A stretch of 64,000 nucleotides of DNA from Xenoacremonium recifei (taxonomy: Eukaryota > Ascomycota > Sordariomycetes > Hypocreales > Nectriaceae): contig WOFQ01000017.1 of assembly GCA_012184525.1 (NCBI GenBank), positions 496,001 through 560,000 on the forward strand. Reading direction: 5' to 3'. Numbering within the stretch: position 1 is the stretch's first letter; the number at the start of each line of letters is the position of its first letter. Positions 34,111-44,225 of the stretch are shown here, piece after piece. The position numbers and the translations under genes were made by a program. The notes below the pieces were generated by a model, which worked only from the letters and a program-made list of their open reading frames with translations, was not told where the DNA came from and ran no database searches.

Positions 34111-36627
34111 ATGGCTCCGTCGTTTTCATCGCGTGTCGTCATTGTTGGCGCAGGAATTGTCGGCACAAATTTGGCCGACGAGCTGATTGTGCGTGGGTGG
34201 AAAAACATTACCATCATTGAACAAGGGCCCTTAGACATGCCTGGAGGATCTACATCACACGCTCCCGGTCTGGTTTTCCAGAGCAACTCTTCAAAAACGA
34301 TGACCAAATTGGCGCAATACACTGTGAAGAAACTACTTTCTCTGGAGAAAGACGGCCAGAGCTGTTTCAACCAGGTCGGTGGTCTGGAAATAGCTACTAC
34401 GCCTGCCCGATTGGAAGAGTTGAAACGAAAGCATGGCTATGCCTCCTCTTGGGGCGTCGAGACGCATATTATAAGCCCGGAAAGGTGTCTTGAGATATAC
34501 CCTCGCTTGAATAAAGACTTGGTTCTCGGTGGTCTTCATATTCCTACCGATGGCTTAGCTCGAGCAGCAAGAGCCGTTCAGTTGCTCATGGAGCGTACCC
34601 GTAAGGCTGGTGTCGTTTACATTGGATCGACGAAAGTCACGGGCTTTGAGCAGGCGAATGGCCACATCACCGGCGTTGTGACACAAGGCGAACATGGGAC
34701 TATTCCTGCAGACCTCGTCGTATCGTGTGCTGGGTTCTGGGGCGTCGAAGTCGGCGAGTTGGCAGGCCTACGAGTTCCTTTGGTCCCAATGGGACACCAG
34801 TACGTAAAAACCACGCCTGTTCCCGATCTCGAAGGCAAAGTCACTGTTCCTGGAGAGGCAAACTTGCCCATCTTACGTCACCAGGATGAGGATCTCTATT
34901 ATCGTGAGCATGGCGGCCAATATGGCATTGGTTACTACGGGCACCGCCCAATGCCAGTCGTTGCCGCATCGTTGGGTGAAACGCCCAGATCTGTCAACGA
35001 CAAGAACATGCCCTCACGTCTGGAATTTACACCCGAAGACTTCGAACCCGGATGGAAGCTGTCGCAAGACATCCTCCCAGTTTTGAAGGATAGCAAAGTT
35101 GTTGACGGATTCAACGGCATCATGTCTTTTACGCCCGACGGCGGTCCGCTTGTTGGAGAATCACCAACTTTAAAAGGCTTCTACGTCGCAGAAGCTGTTT
35201 GGGTCACTCACTCGGCCGGAGTGGCTCGGTCCCTGGCTGAGATTCTTACTACCGGAAAGTCTCAGATTGACATGTCTGAGTGCGATATCTCGCGATTTGA
35301 AGAAGTTCAACTGAGCCCTTCATACGTCCAGGAAACTTGTAAACAGCAGTTTGTGGAGGTCTACGACATAATACACCCCTACGAGCCTCGACAATCGCCT
35401 CGAAACTTGCGCGTCAGTCCATTCTACAGCCGTCAATGTGGCCTGGGAGCCTACTTCTTGGAGACCGGTGGCTGGGAGCGGCCGGAATGGTACGAGGGGA
35501 ACAAAAAGCTCCTCAAGGATCTCCCAATCAGATGGCAACCGGTCGAGCGTGATGCTTGGTCCGCCAAGCATTACTCGCCAATCGCTGCGGCAGAGGCATG
35601 GAAGACGCGCACCGCCGTCGCGATGTATGACATAACCAAGGATCATCGAGTCGAGGTATCTGGTCCAGGAGCTGTTGACCTCCTGCAACGAGTGACCACG
35701 AGCAATGTCTCGAAGAAGCCTGGATCTCTTACACACACGCTGCTCCTTGATGCCCATGGCGGTATCCTTGGAGATATCACTGTGGGCAGAGTTGAGGACG
35801 ACTTGTTCCATCTAACGGTGAACAGCGCTATCAACATAGCCTATCTCAAGCGAGAAGCCGGCAAGCAACTAGAGACAAATCGTGATCACCCGGTGCAAGT
35901 CCGCGATATTACGGGTGGCACATGTTGTGTTGGCCTCTGGGGCCCGCGAGCTCAGGATGTTCTCTACACCATCTGCGGCGACTTGGGTAGCCAGGGCGCT
36001 CCTTACCTCGGGATAAAGAGAGCCTTGGTTGCTGGGGTGCCAGTAATAGCGCAAGCACGGTCTCAGGTTGGCGAACCTGGCTGGGAGATCTGCACCAGTG
36101 CCGAAAACGGGCTACGACTGTGGGATGCACTCTGGCAAGCAGGACAGCCATGCGGGATCATTGCAGCCGGACGCGCTGCTTTCTATGCTCTTAGACTGGA
36201 GCATGGCAGCCGGCTCTGGGGTACAGACATGTCCACCGAACACGATCCATTTGAAGCTGGGTTGGAATATCTCATCGACTCTGGGAAGGAAGGTTATACT
36301 GGATACTCTGCATTGAACGGGAGATCGAAGAAGACCGTCACAAGACGACTGCGTTGTTTGACTGTCGACGATGGACAGTCTATGGTGCTCGGGAAAGAAC
36401 CTGTATATGAAAAAGGCCAGGTTGTTGGATATGTTACAAGCGCGGCCTTTGGATACACAGTTGGGAAACCTATTGCTTTTGCGTATCTTTCTTCTGCTGT
36501 AACTGAAGGAGCTACGGTCGAAATTGAGTATTTCGGAAACCGGGTTACTGCTACGGTTGCCGAAGGCCCTCTCTATGGGAAACAGGCACGGCATGCAGTC
36601 GTATTCAGAAGAGACCATAGACTATAA
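34111..36627 (+). CDS. Dimethylglycine oxidase/dehydrogenase-like flavoprotein with GcvT domain
   Basis: Removes an N-methyl group from dimethylglycine (or sarcosine) and, in the known family, passes the one-carbon unit to tetrahydrofolate in a second domain. A single intronless frame of 838 aa. The N-terminal half is an FAD oxidoreductase: IVGAGIVG at 11-18, GSTSHAPG with His50 as the covalent FAD site, MSFTPDGGPLVGESP and VWVTHSAGVARSLAE. From about residue 430 to the end it is GcvT/aminomethyltransferase-like: AMYDITKDHRVEVSGPGA, GGILGDITVGR, GEPGWEI, AGRAAFYALRLEHGSRLWGTD, DPFEAGLEYLID. Length equals bacterial and mitochondrial relatives. No clear mitochondrial signal is seen at the N-terminus. 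Most neighbours have introns; this gene has none. Confidence 0.92.
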   Translation: MAPSFSSRVVIVGAGIVGTNLADELIVRGWKNITIIEQGPLDMPGGSTSHAPGLVFQSNSSKTMTKLAQYTVKKLLSLEKDGQSCFNQVGGLEIATTPARLEELKRKHGYASSWGVETHIISPERCLEIYPRLNKDLVLGGLHIPTDGLARAARAVQLLMERTRKAGVVYIGSTKVTGFEQANGHITGVVTQGEHGTIPADLVVSCAGFWGVEVGELAGLRVPLVPMGHQYVKTTPVPDLEGKVTVPGEANLPILRHQDEDLYYREHGGQYGIGYYGHRPMPVVAASLGETPRSVNDKNMPSRLEFTPEDFEPGWKLSQDILPVLKDSKVVDGFNGIMSFTPDGGPLVGESPTLKGFYVAEAVWVTHSAGVARSLAEILTTGKSQIDMSECDISRFEEVQLSPSYVQETCKQQFVEVYDIIHPYEPRQSPRNLRVSPFYSRQCGLGAYFLETGGWERPEWYEGNKKLLKDLPIRWQPVERDAWSAKHYSPIAAAEAWKTRTAVAMYDITKDHRVEVSGPGAVDLLQRVTTSNVSKKPGSLTHTLLLDAHGGILGDITVGRVEDDLFHLTVNSAINIAYLKREAGKQLETNRDHPVQVRDITGGTCCVGLWGPRAQDVLYTICGDLGSQGAPYLGIKRALVAGVPVIAQARSQVGEPGWEICTSAENGLRLWDALWQAGQPCGIIAAGRAAFYALRLEHGSRLWGTDMSTEHDPFEAGLEYLIDSGKEGYTGYSALNGRSKKTVTRRLRCLTVDDGQSMVLGKEPVYEKGQVVGYVTSAAFGYTVGKPIAFAYLSSAVTEGATVEIEYFGNRVTATVAEGPLYGKQARHAVVFRRDHRL

Positions 36628-36838
36628 TTCTATCAGCCCCGTTTAATGTTATTTCATGCTACTTTATCTAAGGATGTCGTGTGACAGGACCCCGATATTT
36701 GTAATTTCTAAAGCAAACCGCGATATTGTGTTCGGGGCTTAATCTGCTGTCGATTTCCGTCTTCAAGCTCCATAAGATTCCACAAAGAGCACCCTTACTA
36801 ACAGCCAGCCACTGTAACGAGCAAACTTGGACGTTGTC

Positions 36839-38787
36839 TCAAAGACCGTGGCCCGGTAGAGAAACATCTCCCAACCATGCGTTCTCAAACCAGCCCAACG
36901 CGCCGTCAGAGTACAATTGACTCGTCTGTAGAGAGGTTAATGGGTCAGTCGCACCCAAAGTTTCTTGAATTTTGCGTATTTTTGAAGCCCACCCATCCTT
37001 GAGCTGACCCATGAGCTTCGCTTTGACATTGAAAGGATGAGGGGCCGATCCTTCATTGTATATCCCCACTGCCCCTGCTAGTTGTTGTACTTGAAGATGT
37101 ACATGGTCAGCTAATGACAATATATCTGCAGTGTTTCGGACTATCCCAATATCCCAGCCAGGGTATTGGAAGGTGCTGAGACGGAGGAGCGTGATAAAAC
37201 CTTGAGCTACAGCAAACCACTGAAGAGAGGGTGTGTGAGCGTATTCGACTGGTGGATAAGTGACGACAAGGTCGAAGAATCTCTTGACCGCCATCAAACA
37301 GGCATATAAATTGTCCAGGCGTGTAAAATCCGATTGCTCATCTTCTCTTCTGGGATTTAGGAAACTCGTCCCGTACAAACTAAACTCCGCATGAAGCAGG
37401 TAAAATTTGATGACATCTTCCGTCAATTTCGTTAGTATGAACCATCCCTTTCCGATTTGATCTTTTTCTCTTACTGCTTTTTAACAAGTCCGGAGGGCAC
37501 TGCGTCTGAAGATTGTCGAATTGCTGTTTAATTGCCTCCAGGTGAAGTGAAGGCGGCGCATGAATGGCAGATGTTCCGCCATCAAGCTGGTGTAACCGAA
37601 CGATTTTGTCTACGAGTAACCTAATTCGTACCATTTGCACGAGGACTCTGTCGTTCTCCGTTTCTGGGTTCTGGGCCAGGATGTCTAAACAATCGGTCAT
37701 GTGGCTTGTCCATCCGAGATGCTCCATTCTTCCCAACCACTGCGCGACACTAAGAACTCAGTATTTATTATCAGCGAACTACCCAACAATGCATTTCAAG
37801 GATTGCGTACCAGGATGTGATAATATAGCAACCAAGAACAGCCCTGCGTTCGTTCATTGTTCGGATCGGTGCGGGTGGCTGGCTAAGAGATGCAGAATCA
37901 GGTAGCGTAATATGCTGTACGGTCCCGGTAACGAGAGGTTCGTGAGGAGAAGGCTTATTGAGTCCAAGCTCTTGAGTCACGGCAATGGCGAGGTGACTAT
38001 AAACGCCTAAGCAAAGCTTTTGGGGGCGTGTTTGGTACATAAGCCTGGGCAAGTTAGTCGTGCGAGAAATGTGGTCGACGAGGGTCTTATATTTACCATG
38101 CCAAGAATACCAACAGGCCATGGAGTAGATCTAAGCTCTTTTCGCAATCGACTATCAGAGAACGACCTATCGTTTCGCGGACTTTGCTTGTGAGATCTTC
38201 CTGACGAGCACAGTCTTTGGTCTGGAGTGCGATGATACACTGCCATAAAAATGGAGAGTCGTGTTTCATTTGCGCCGTCGTAGTACCTGGTGGGACGTGA
38301 ACGAAGGGAACATATGGTAACTTTTCGGTACAAAATAGACGGAGAAACTGTCTTTCTTCGTCTGTTGAAACATCAAGCGAAGAGCTTCCGACCCCACTAG
38401 TGGACGCATCACTGAAGAGCTGGCTTTGGGGAGATGGGAGGTTATTCTGCTGAGCTTCATATCGGTAGCCATTGTTGACACGCGATGGAAGATCCCGTTG
38501 AGTTTGCAAGAGAGATAACAGGCCATCGACTCTCTGCTCTAGCTGCGCAGTCTTAGAGAGAGGCTTCGGTTTGCGCACTCGCACTGAGGGTCTGCACTCT
38601 TTATTGAGTCGATGACATCTGGAACTGAATGAATAGGATATTCCCTTGGGCTAGGGCATCTTCACGGTCAATCTCACCTCTGACAGCCGCTTCCGCTACT
38701 GCGTGGGATGCACCGGCATTTCGCTCGGGCACACGCCACGCAGGCATGTCCATACGGGATGGATGCAGTCCTCGCGGTGTCATCCAT
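36839..38787 (-). CDS. Zn2Cys6 transcription factor
   Basis: Minus-strand exons 38678-38787, 38097-38618, 37811-38044, 37475-37749 and 36839-37416 give 572 aa. The zinc cluster ACVACARAKCRC...GCQRCHRLNKEC is completed across the first intron. The basic linker RVRKPKPLSK and a coiled-coil heptad (TAQLEQRVDGLLSLLQTQ) follow. The middle domain has LPYVPFVHVP, SPFLWQCIIALQTKD, and ITSCVAQWLGRMEHLGWTSHM, then KFYLLHAEFSLYGTSFLN. All junctions keep frame with consensus signals (branch ACTAAC before the last exon). It is tail to tail with the dimethylglycine oxidase gene and divergent from the DHA2 transporter. Target genes are unknown. Confidence 0.85.
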
Positions 38788-39236
38788 GACAAGGAAAGCT
38801 TACTGATTATGATACCAAGGCGAAATTTACGAGCGACGCTGATTTGACGATTATTTTGGGTTGCAGTGGTCGGAGTTCCGTCCTTATGGACCGGCATTCC
38901 GTCCTTTTCCGGCTCAGTCCCTTTTTGGGTGGAGGAAAAATCGGGACCATGATCTGACGAAGAATGCCTTACTACTATGAAGCGTTTGGTGCATTCGAGC
39001 AAGAGTATTCAAGGGCGTTGAAGAATAGCACGAAGCCATAGTCCATGTTGTTGGACAGGATGGGCGACTCCACGGCTCGGAACAGTGCCCTCTCCAACCC
39101 CGTAACGGAGATCAGTCGGAGGTATTTACAGACATGAACTGACCAAGTGGTATTTCACAACTTCCTCCTTACTCTCGTTTGTTTTTTTTTTTCCCTCGCA
39201 GTGTTGGACCTATAATTTCTTCTTATATTCATAAGC
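38788..39236. other. Divergent promoter, regulator / DHA2 transporter
   Basis: 449 bp between two start codons. Contains a T-run (39180-39191, near the transporter ATG) and an inverted CCGGCATTCCGTCC... motif near 38890. No gene. Confidence 0.4.
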
Positions 39237-41384
39237 ATGCCGGATGTTGACCTTCGATCCACGCAGGGATCCGAGTCTGGCCTCGGCACCGCTCATGTTC
39301 CTTCCGAGCAGCCTGCTGAGTTTGGCAATCGAGACTTCACAGCCGAGCCAAAGACCACTACTCATCTGCATCCTAGCAGTCCTGAATCTCCACATCAATG
39401 GATCGAGGGCACAAGCCTCGCAATGGTGGTTTTCGGAGTTACTCTTGCAGCATTTGTGATGCTAATGGACTTTGCCGTTGTTTCTACAGTATGCCAAAGC
39501 AGCAATAGGACACGGACTTAAGCATTGATACTTAGATTAGGCTGTTCCCCGAATTACGAACGATTTTCATTCTCTGGAAGACGTAGGGTGGTATGGTAGT
39601 GCGTATACTATATCGAGGTATATTAATGTTTTACCAGTAAAGCTTCACCATGACTGATGTCACATAGTGCGGCACTGCAGACCCTTGCCGGCAAGGTTTA
39701 TACATACTTCAAGTCCAAGGTTATCCAAACAAAATCTTAGGGTTTCACCAAACACTGATTGCGGCTTCTAGTGGTCTTTCCTCATCTTCTTCGCCATATT
39801 CGAGGCTGGCTCTTTGATCTGCGCCTTAGCCACCTCATCAAAGATGCTGATAGTTGGCCGCGCAGTTTCTGGAATGGGATCTTCGGGAATTTTAAATGGG
39901 GGACTGAACATTCTTGCCGGAGCGGTTCCAATGGCACGAAGACCTGGTATGAAGCCATAGTTTTCCCAAAGGCTATTGACTGACACCAAGAAATGAACTG
40001 TAGCCATGCTAGGAATTGTTATGGGAAGTAAGCTCTGCGCATCTTTGTAGAAGTAGATTGCTAACTGACTTCCATCGCAGTTGCTCAGCTCGGAATTGCA
40101 ACCGGACCGTTATTGGGTGGTGCCTTTACAACATACTCTACTTGGCGCTGGTGTTCGTGCTACATGGATAGTAAACTACCGTCCATCGTGTTAATTCCTG
40201 ACGATAGGCTTCTATGTAAATCTTCCCCTCGGCGGAGTGGTTTTGATCTCGCTCATCTTCACGCGGATTCCCGAACAACGCAACAAGAGCCGTACACGAG
40301 AGATGTGGCGTGCGTCTTCGTTCTGGAAGGACTTTGACCTCATCGGCTTCTTCTTCTTTGCATCAGCATCTGTTCAATTACTGCTAGCACTTGACTATGG
40401 AGGAAACCAGTTCCCATGGAGAAGCGAGACTGTCACTGGGCTGTTCTGTGGATCTGGCGCGACATTTGTAGTCTTGATTCTATGGGAACGGCTCATGGGC
40501 GATGACGCTATGATCCCGGGGCATCTCATTCAACAGCGCATAGTTTGGTGTAGCTGCCTATTGGGAATGGTGGTGTATGGCTCGACCGTTGTTCTGTCTT
40601 TTTATCTTCCCATCTATTTTCAAGCAGTACGTGGCAAGTCGGCCGTCGTCAGTGGCGTAGACCTATTGCCCAATATTCTATGCCAGTTGGTCATGGCTGT
40701 TGGCTCAGGTATTTTAAGTAAGTCGTGAGTCTTTGCTTGTGAATTCATCACAACTTATCGAGATTAACAATTGATATGACAGCTAGCAAGTTGGGTTATT
40801 ATCTCCCCTGGGGTGTACTGGGCGCGGTCCTCAACATGGTAGGCGTCGGACTTTTGTCTACTTTGTCCCCCACCACTCCAATCCCCAATTGGGCGGGCTA
40901 TGAGGCTCTGGCAGGCTTCGGGCGTGGTGCAGCTATGCAAGTTGTGAGTGCTGAGAAGTTTTAGAACTTACCGAGACGCATACTGATAAATCGTCTATAG
41001 CCCATGGTCGCAATCCAAAATGCGGTCTCTCCAGACGAGATGTCGGCATCAATGGCCATGCTCACATTCAGCCAAACGTTTGGTGGTGCGATTTTCCTTG
41101 CCACGGCAGAAGCTATTTTTACCCGTGGACTGAGATCCAACCTGCCTCGATATGCACCATCGGTGGATGTAGAGGCGATCATCGCTGCAGGCGCCACAGA
41201 ATTCCGAAGCATCACATCCCACCAGAACCTGCCAGGCGTGTTGAGAGCCTATAGCAAGAGCATCGACTGGGTTTTTTATGTAACTCTGGGGCTAGGCGGA
41301 TTGCAATTCATCCTATCTTGGGGTGTTGGCTGGAAAACAGTCAAGAAACAGGAAACAGACGTCGATAACCAGGTTGAAAGCTAA
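39237..41384 (+). CDS. MFS multidrug/efflux transporter (DHA2, 14-helix type)
   Basis: Proton-driven export of small organic molecules at the plasma membrane. Nine exons: 39237-39488, 39541-39617, 39668-39719, 39772-39946, 40004-40027, 40081-40152, 40208-40717, 40783-40943, 41001-41384; 568 aa. Motifs: DFAVVSTAVPRITNDFHSL (helix 1 motif of the 14-helix group), VGWYGSAYT, ATSSKMLIVGRAVSGMGSSG, AQLGIATGPLLGGAFTTYST (motif C, GPxxGG), WRWCFYVNLPLGG, SLSPTTPIPNWAGYEALAGFGRGAAMQ. Exon 5 is only 24 nt. The exon 3 donor (GTTATC) is weak, but its position is fixed by the protein motif. The N-terminal 60 residues are hydrophilic. Substrate unknown; export of a toxin or overflow metabolite is equally possible. 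Confidence 0.87.
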
Positions 41385-41494
41385 GGATAGATTCGCTATT
41401 CTCTCGTTTCATCAAAAAGAGAATATACTCAGAAAGAAGGAGACTTATGGTTTCTCTTCTCAGCCCTATCGGAGAGGTACAAACACCCTTAGAC

Positions 41495-43377
41495 TCACAA
41501 AGCTGTAGTCTTCTTGCTGTCAGTGTCAGGCTCCTCGCCGCCGACTTCAATGCCGGTAATCCGGGCACCAATGCCAGTGCATGTGTACTTGCTAGCCTTC
41601 CATGCAGGAACACGAGCGTGAAACAGCTCATCTAACTCCTCAAGACTGCGACCTTTCATTTCGGGTACGACAAAGAAAACAAATACAATAGCCAAAAACG
41701 AAATACTTCCATATATCATACCGACCTTTGCTCCGAGGTTCCCTGGTTCCTCTTGCACGAATGGGTTGATATAAGTAATAAGTAGGCTGACGATAAACCC
41801 GGTGAATGTCGCCAGCGCAATGGTCTTCTCTCGCAGCTGTGTGGTGGAAACTTCGGCTGTACCATGATCAATTAGCGCTCCGGGATCCATTATTGAGTAT
41901 CAAGAGTTTGCCTACATGTCACTGCCCACATTACGGAGCCCCAACAAGAAGCTGCAAAAGCTCCCTGAAAATCTGTTAGCTTTCCATACCAAGACAATGC
42001 TCTTTGGAAGCATCTTACGTAGAAAAGAATAGCAGCAATAATTCCTTGAGCTGCATGATCGGAAAGATCACCCCCCCAAGCTGAAACGGCGCTGATAACC
42101 CACATGAGGGCTCCCATGAAGAATGCGCCGGTCATGAGCATGAGTCGTCGTCCAAGCTTGTCAGAGAGGTAGAAGGTCAAGAGACAGGCGCCAAGATTGA
42201 CACACATCTTCGCTATGTTAATTAGTAGGGGTTGAGAGAGCCCAATTTGCTTGAGGAACAGGACCAAATAAGTTGTCGTAAACGAGTTTCCTTGGGCTTG
42301 TTGGAGGACTTGCACCCCAACAGCTACGATAGTCCGATGTAGGTTGGATCCCTTGAAACAGTCGAGATAGCTAGTTGCTCGGTAGGTTTCCATTTCCTCT
42401 TGCATAGCCTGATCCATCAAGTCAAGCTCTGCTGAGATTCCTTCCTCAGACGTACTGCCTTGTCGCATGTAAGAAAGGGCCTTGAAGGCGTCTTCCTTGC
42501 GGCCCTTCGATAGCAACCATCGAGGAGACTCTGGGATAAACCAGACGGCAGAGAGGAGGAGGCAAGGAGTCACAAGCTGGACAATAAAAACTATCATTAA
42601 GGTCAGTCAAAGTAGCCACAGGATTGCAATTCAAGGTAGACCGAACCGGGTTTGTATGACCACATCCCCTCCAAAGATGTAGATGATCCGTAGATAGTCA
42701 CAGCCGCAATAATCGCTCCTACATACAGCCAAGATTGGTAGAATCCCACCAATCCACCACGTACTGAAGCAGGTGCCAGTTCAGCCATATACATCGGAAC
42801 GCAGTTTGCCTCGATACCTGACAGCGAAATTAGTCCAACTCAATGAAACCACACTGCAATGACAGCATCACAAACCCATTGAGAACGCGTTTATAAGGCG
42901 TCCCACCATCAGAGCCCAAAAATTCTCTACAGCCGCCTGTATAATCATCCCCACAAGACCAATCACACAGATAACGACGATTGTCTTCTTACGGCCAAAA
43001 TTTCTGGTAAGAAAGCCAGCGACCATGCAACCAATGATCCAGCCCGCGATAGGAGTTCCGCTAGCAGCCGACAACCAGGATGATGGTAGGGTACGGTCTT
43101 GGTGAGCACCTTGCTTCTTTCCATACGTGTTGATGAAACTCTGCAGTGTTATCATTCCAGACCACCAGTTGTTGTCGTAGCCGAAATTCTAAAAGGTTCA
43201 GTATTGATACATGCTCGGAAGGGAAGGGCTGGACAATACCATCGCACCAATCTAAAGTCGTATCCTGTTAGCCGAGCCTCGAAAACGTCATACCATTCAG
43301 GTTGAACTTACAGAAGCAAAGAGGTAGATGCGGAGTAACCTCGGAGTGACATCGCGAATAATGGCCGGCTTCTGCAT
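41495..43377 (-). CDS. MFS sugar transporter with a 12-nt microexon
   Basis: Uptake of a sugar or related polyol. Minus-strand exons 43312-43377, 43240-43251, 42876-43188, 42647-42817, 42019-42590, 41916-41964 and 41495-41856 give 514 aa. Motifs: LFASIGAMNFGYDNNWWSG (helix 1), GWIIGCMVAGFLTRNFGRKK (GRK loop), GIEANCVPMYMAELAPASVRG, WFIPESPRWLLSKGR, QQAQGNSFTTTYLV, DKLGRRLMLMTG, TSEVSTTQLREKT and VPEMKGRSLEELDELF. The helix 1 motif is continuous only with the 12-nt exon ATTGGTGCGATG (IGAM), flanked by introns with GTAAGT...CTAAC...TTTAG and GTATTG...TTTTAG. All phases agree. The N-terminus is short for the family. Confidence 0.86.
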
Positions 43378-44225
43378 GTTGGGTGAAGGCTTTGGTTCTG
43401 GCGTCCACTGACAGTTCTAAAGCAAATAAGCCAGGGTTGAATATCGTGCACCAAGACCTGCGTTTGAAGAGCGAGATGGCCCCTTTTATTTGCAAGCCAG
43501 CTCCGTTCCCAAGCGACTCATACCATGCAATGAGCAGCCCGATAATGTTGATTAGCGATGTTCTTAGGCCCTAGACCAAGCCAGGCCAGACGAATTCGCG
43601 GGGATTTTGTCCCAGACTGCTAGCAACCAATGACAACCATGGTGTAAGAGTTTGACTTATCTATCTTCTGCACTCCGGACTCATCTCAGGCTAAGCTATA
43701 CGGTTCAAGGATGCCGAAGTAGGAGTTCAAGAAGATAATCTTGTAAGAGCTCCCTTAGTTGACACATCCGGTACCAGTTTGCTTTCTAGCGGGGTGACCA
43801 CTTGTCTAGTGCCTATAGGCGACTCTATGGGTTGCGCCGCGAGTTGCGCCGCAAGTTAGCCCGCGATTTGGGCCGCAAGCTAGCCCGCGGGCAATACGCA
43901 TCAGGTAGATACGCAGAGCCGGTGGATTTCCATTAGCTTAGCTTGAGTTGCAACTCCCAGCGCCAGACTAGAACTGAGGTTCGTCAGCCCGCGGCCAAGT
44001 ACTCGCTCTCAGGCCCAAACTTGGAATTGTATGACAGTCTCCGCTATACTTCTCCGTTATACACGGGGCTTTAAAACGACGAAAGATTCCTTCCTGGTAT
44101 CTAGACTAGTCAATCCTTTATCAGAGCGAACCAGCATCTTATCTCCTTGAAATAAGTGCGAGAATTCTTACGCACAAGTACTATTTGTTAGTATCATCCA
44201 ATTGAGCCAATGCTCCATTGCCAAC
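43378..44225. other. Divergent intergenic region with a 12-bp tandem repeat
   Basis: 848 bp between the sugar transporter and DUF1479 start codons. The notable content is the GC-rich tandem repeat at 43831-43890. No gene. Confidence 0.5.
43831..43890. repeat. Degenerate 12-bp tandem repeat, five units
   Basis: Five head-to-tail units: GTTGCGCCGCGA, GTTGCGCCGCAA, GTTAGCCCGCGA, TTTGGGCCGCAA, GCTAGCCCGCGG. They alternate ...CCGCGA and ...CCGCAA endings and lie in the middle of a divergent promoter, so they may be protein-binding sites or a simple minisatellite. Confidence 0.75.

Noticed and set aside
36112..36618. Minus-strand frame of 168 codons inside the dimethylglycine oxidase gene
   Set aside because: Shadow of a strongly conserved plus-strand GcvT domain.
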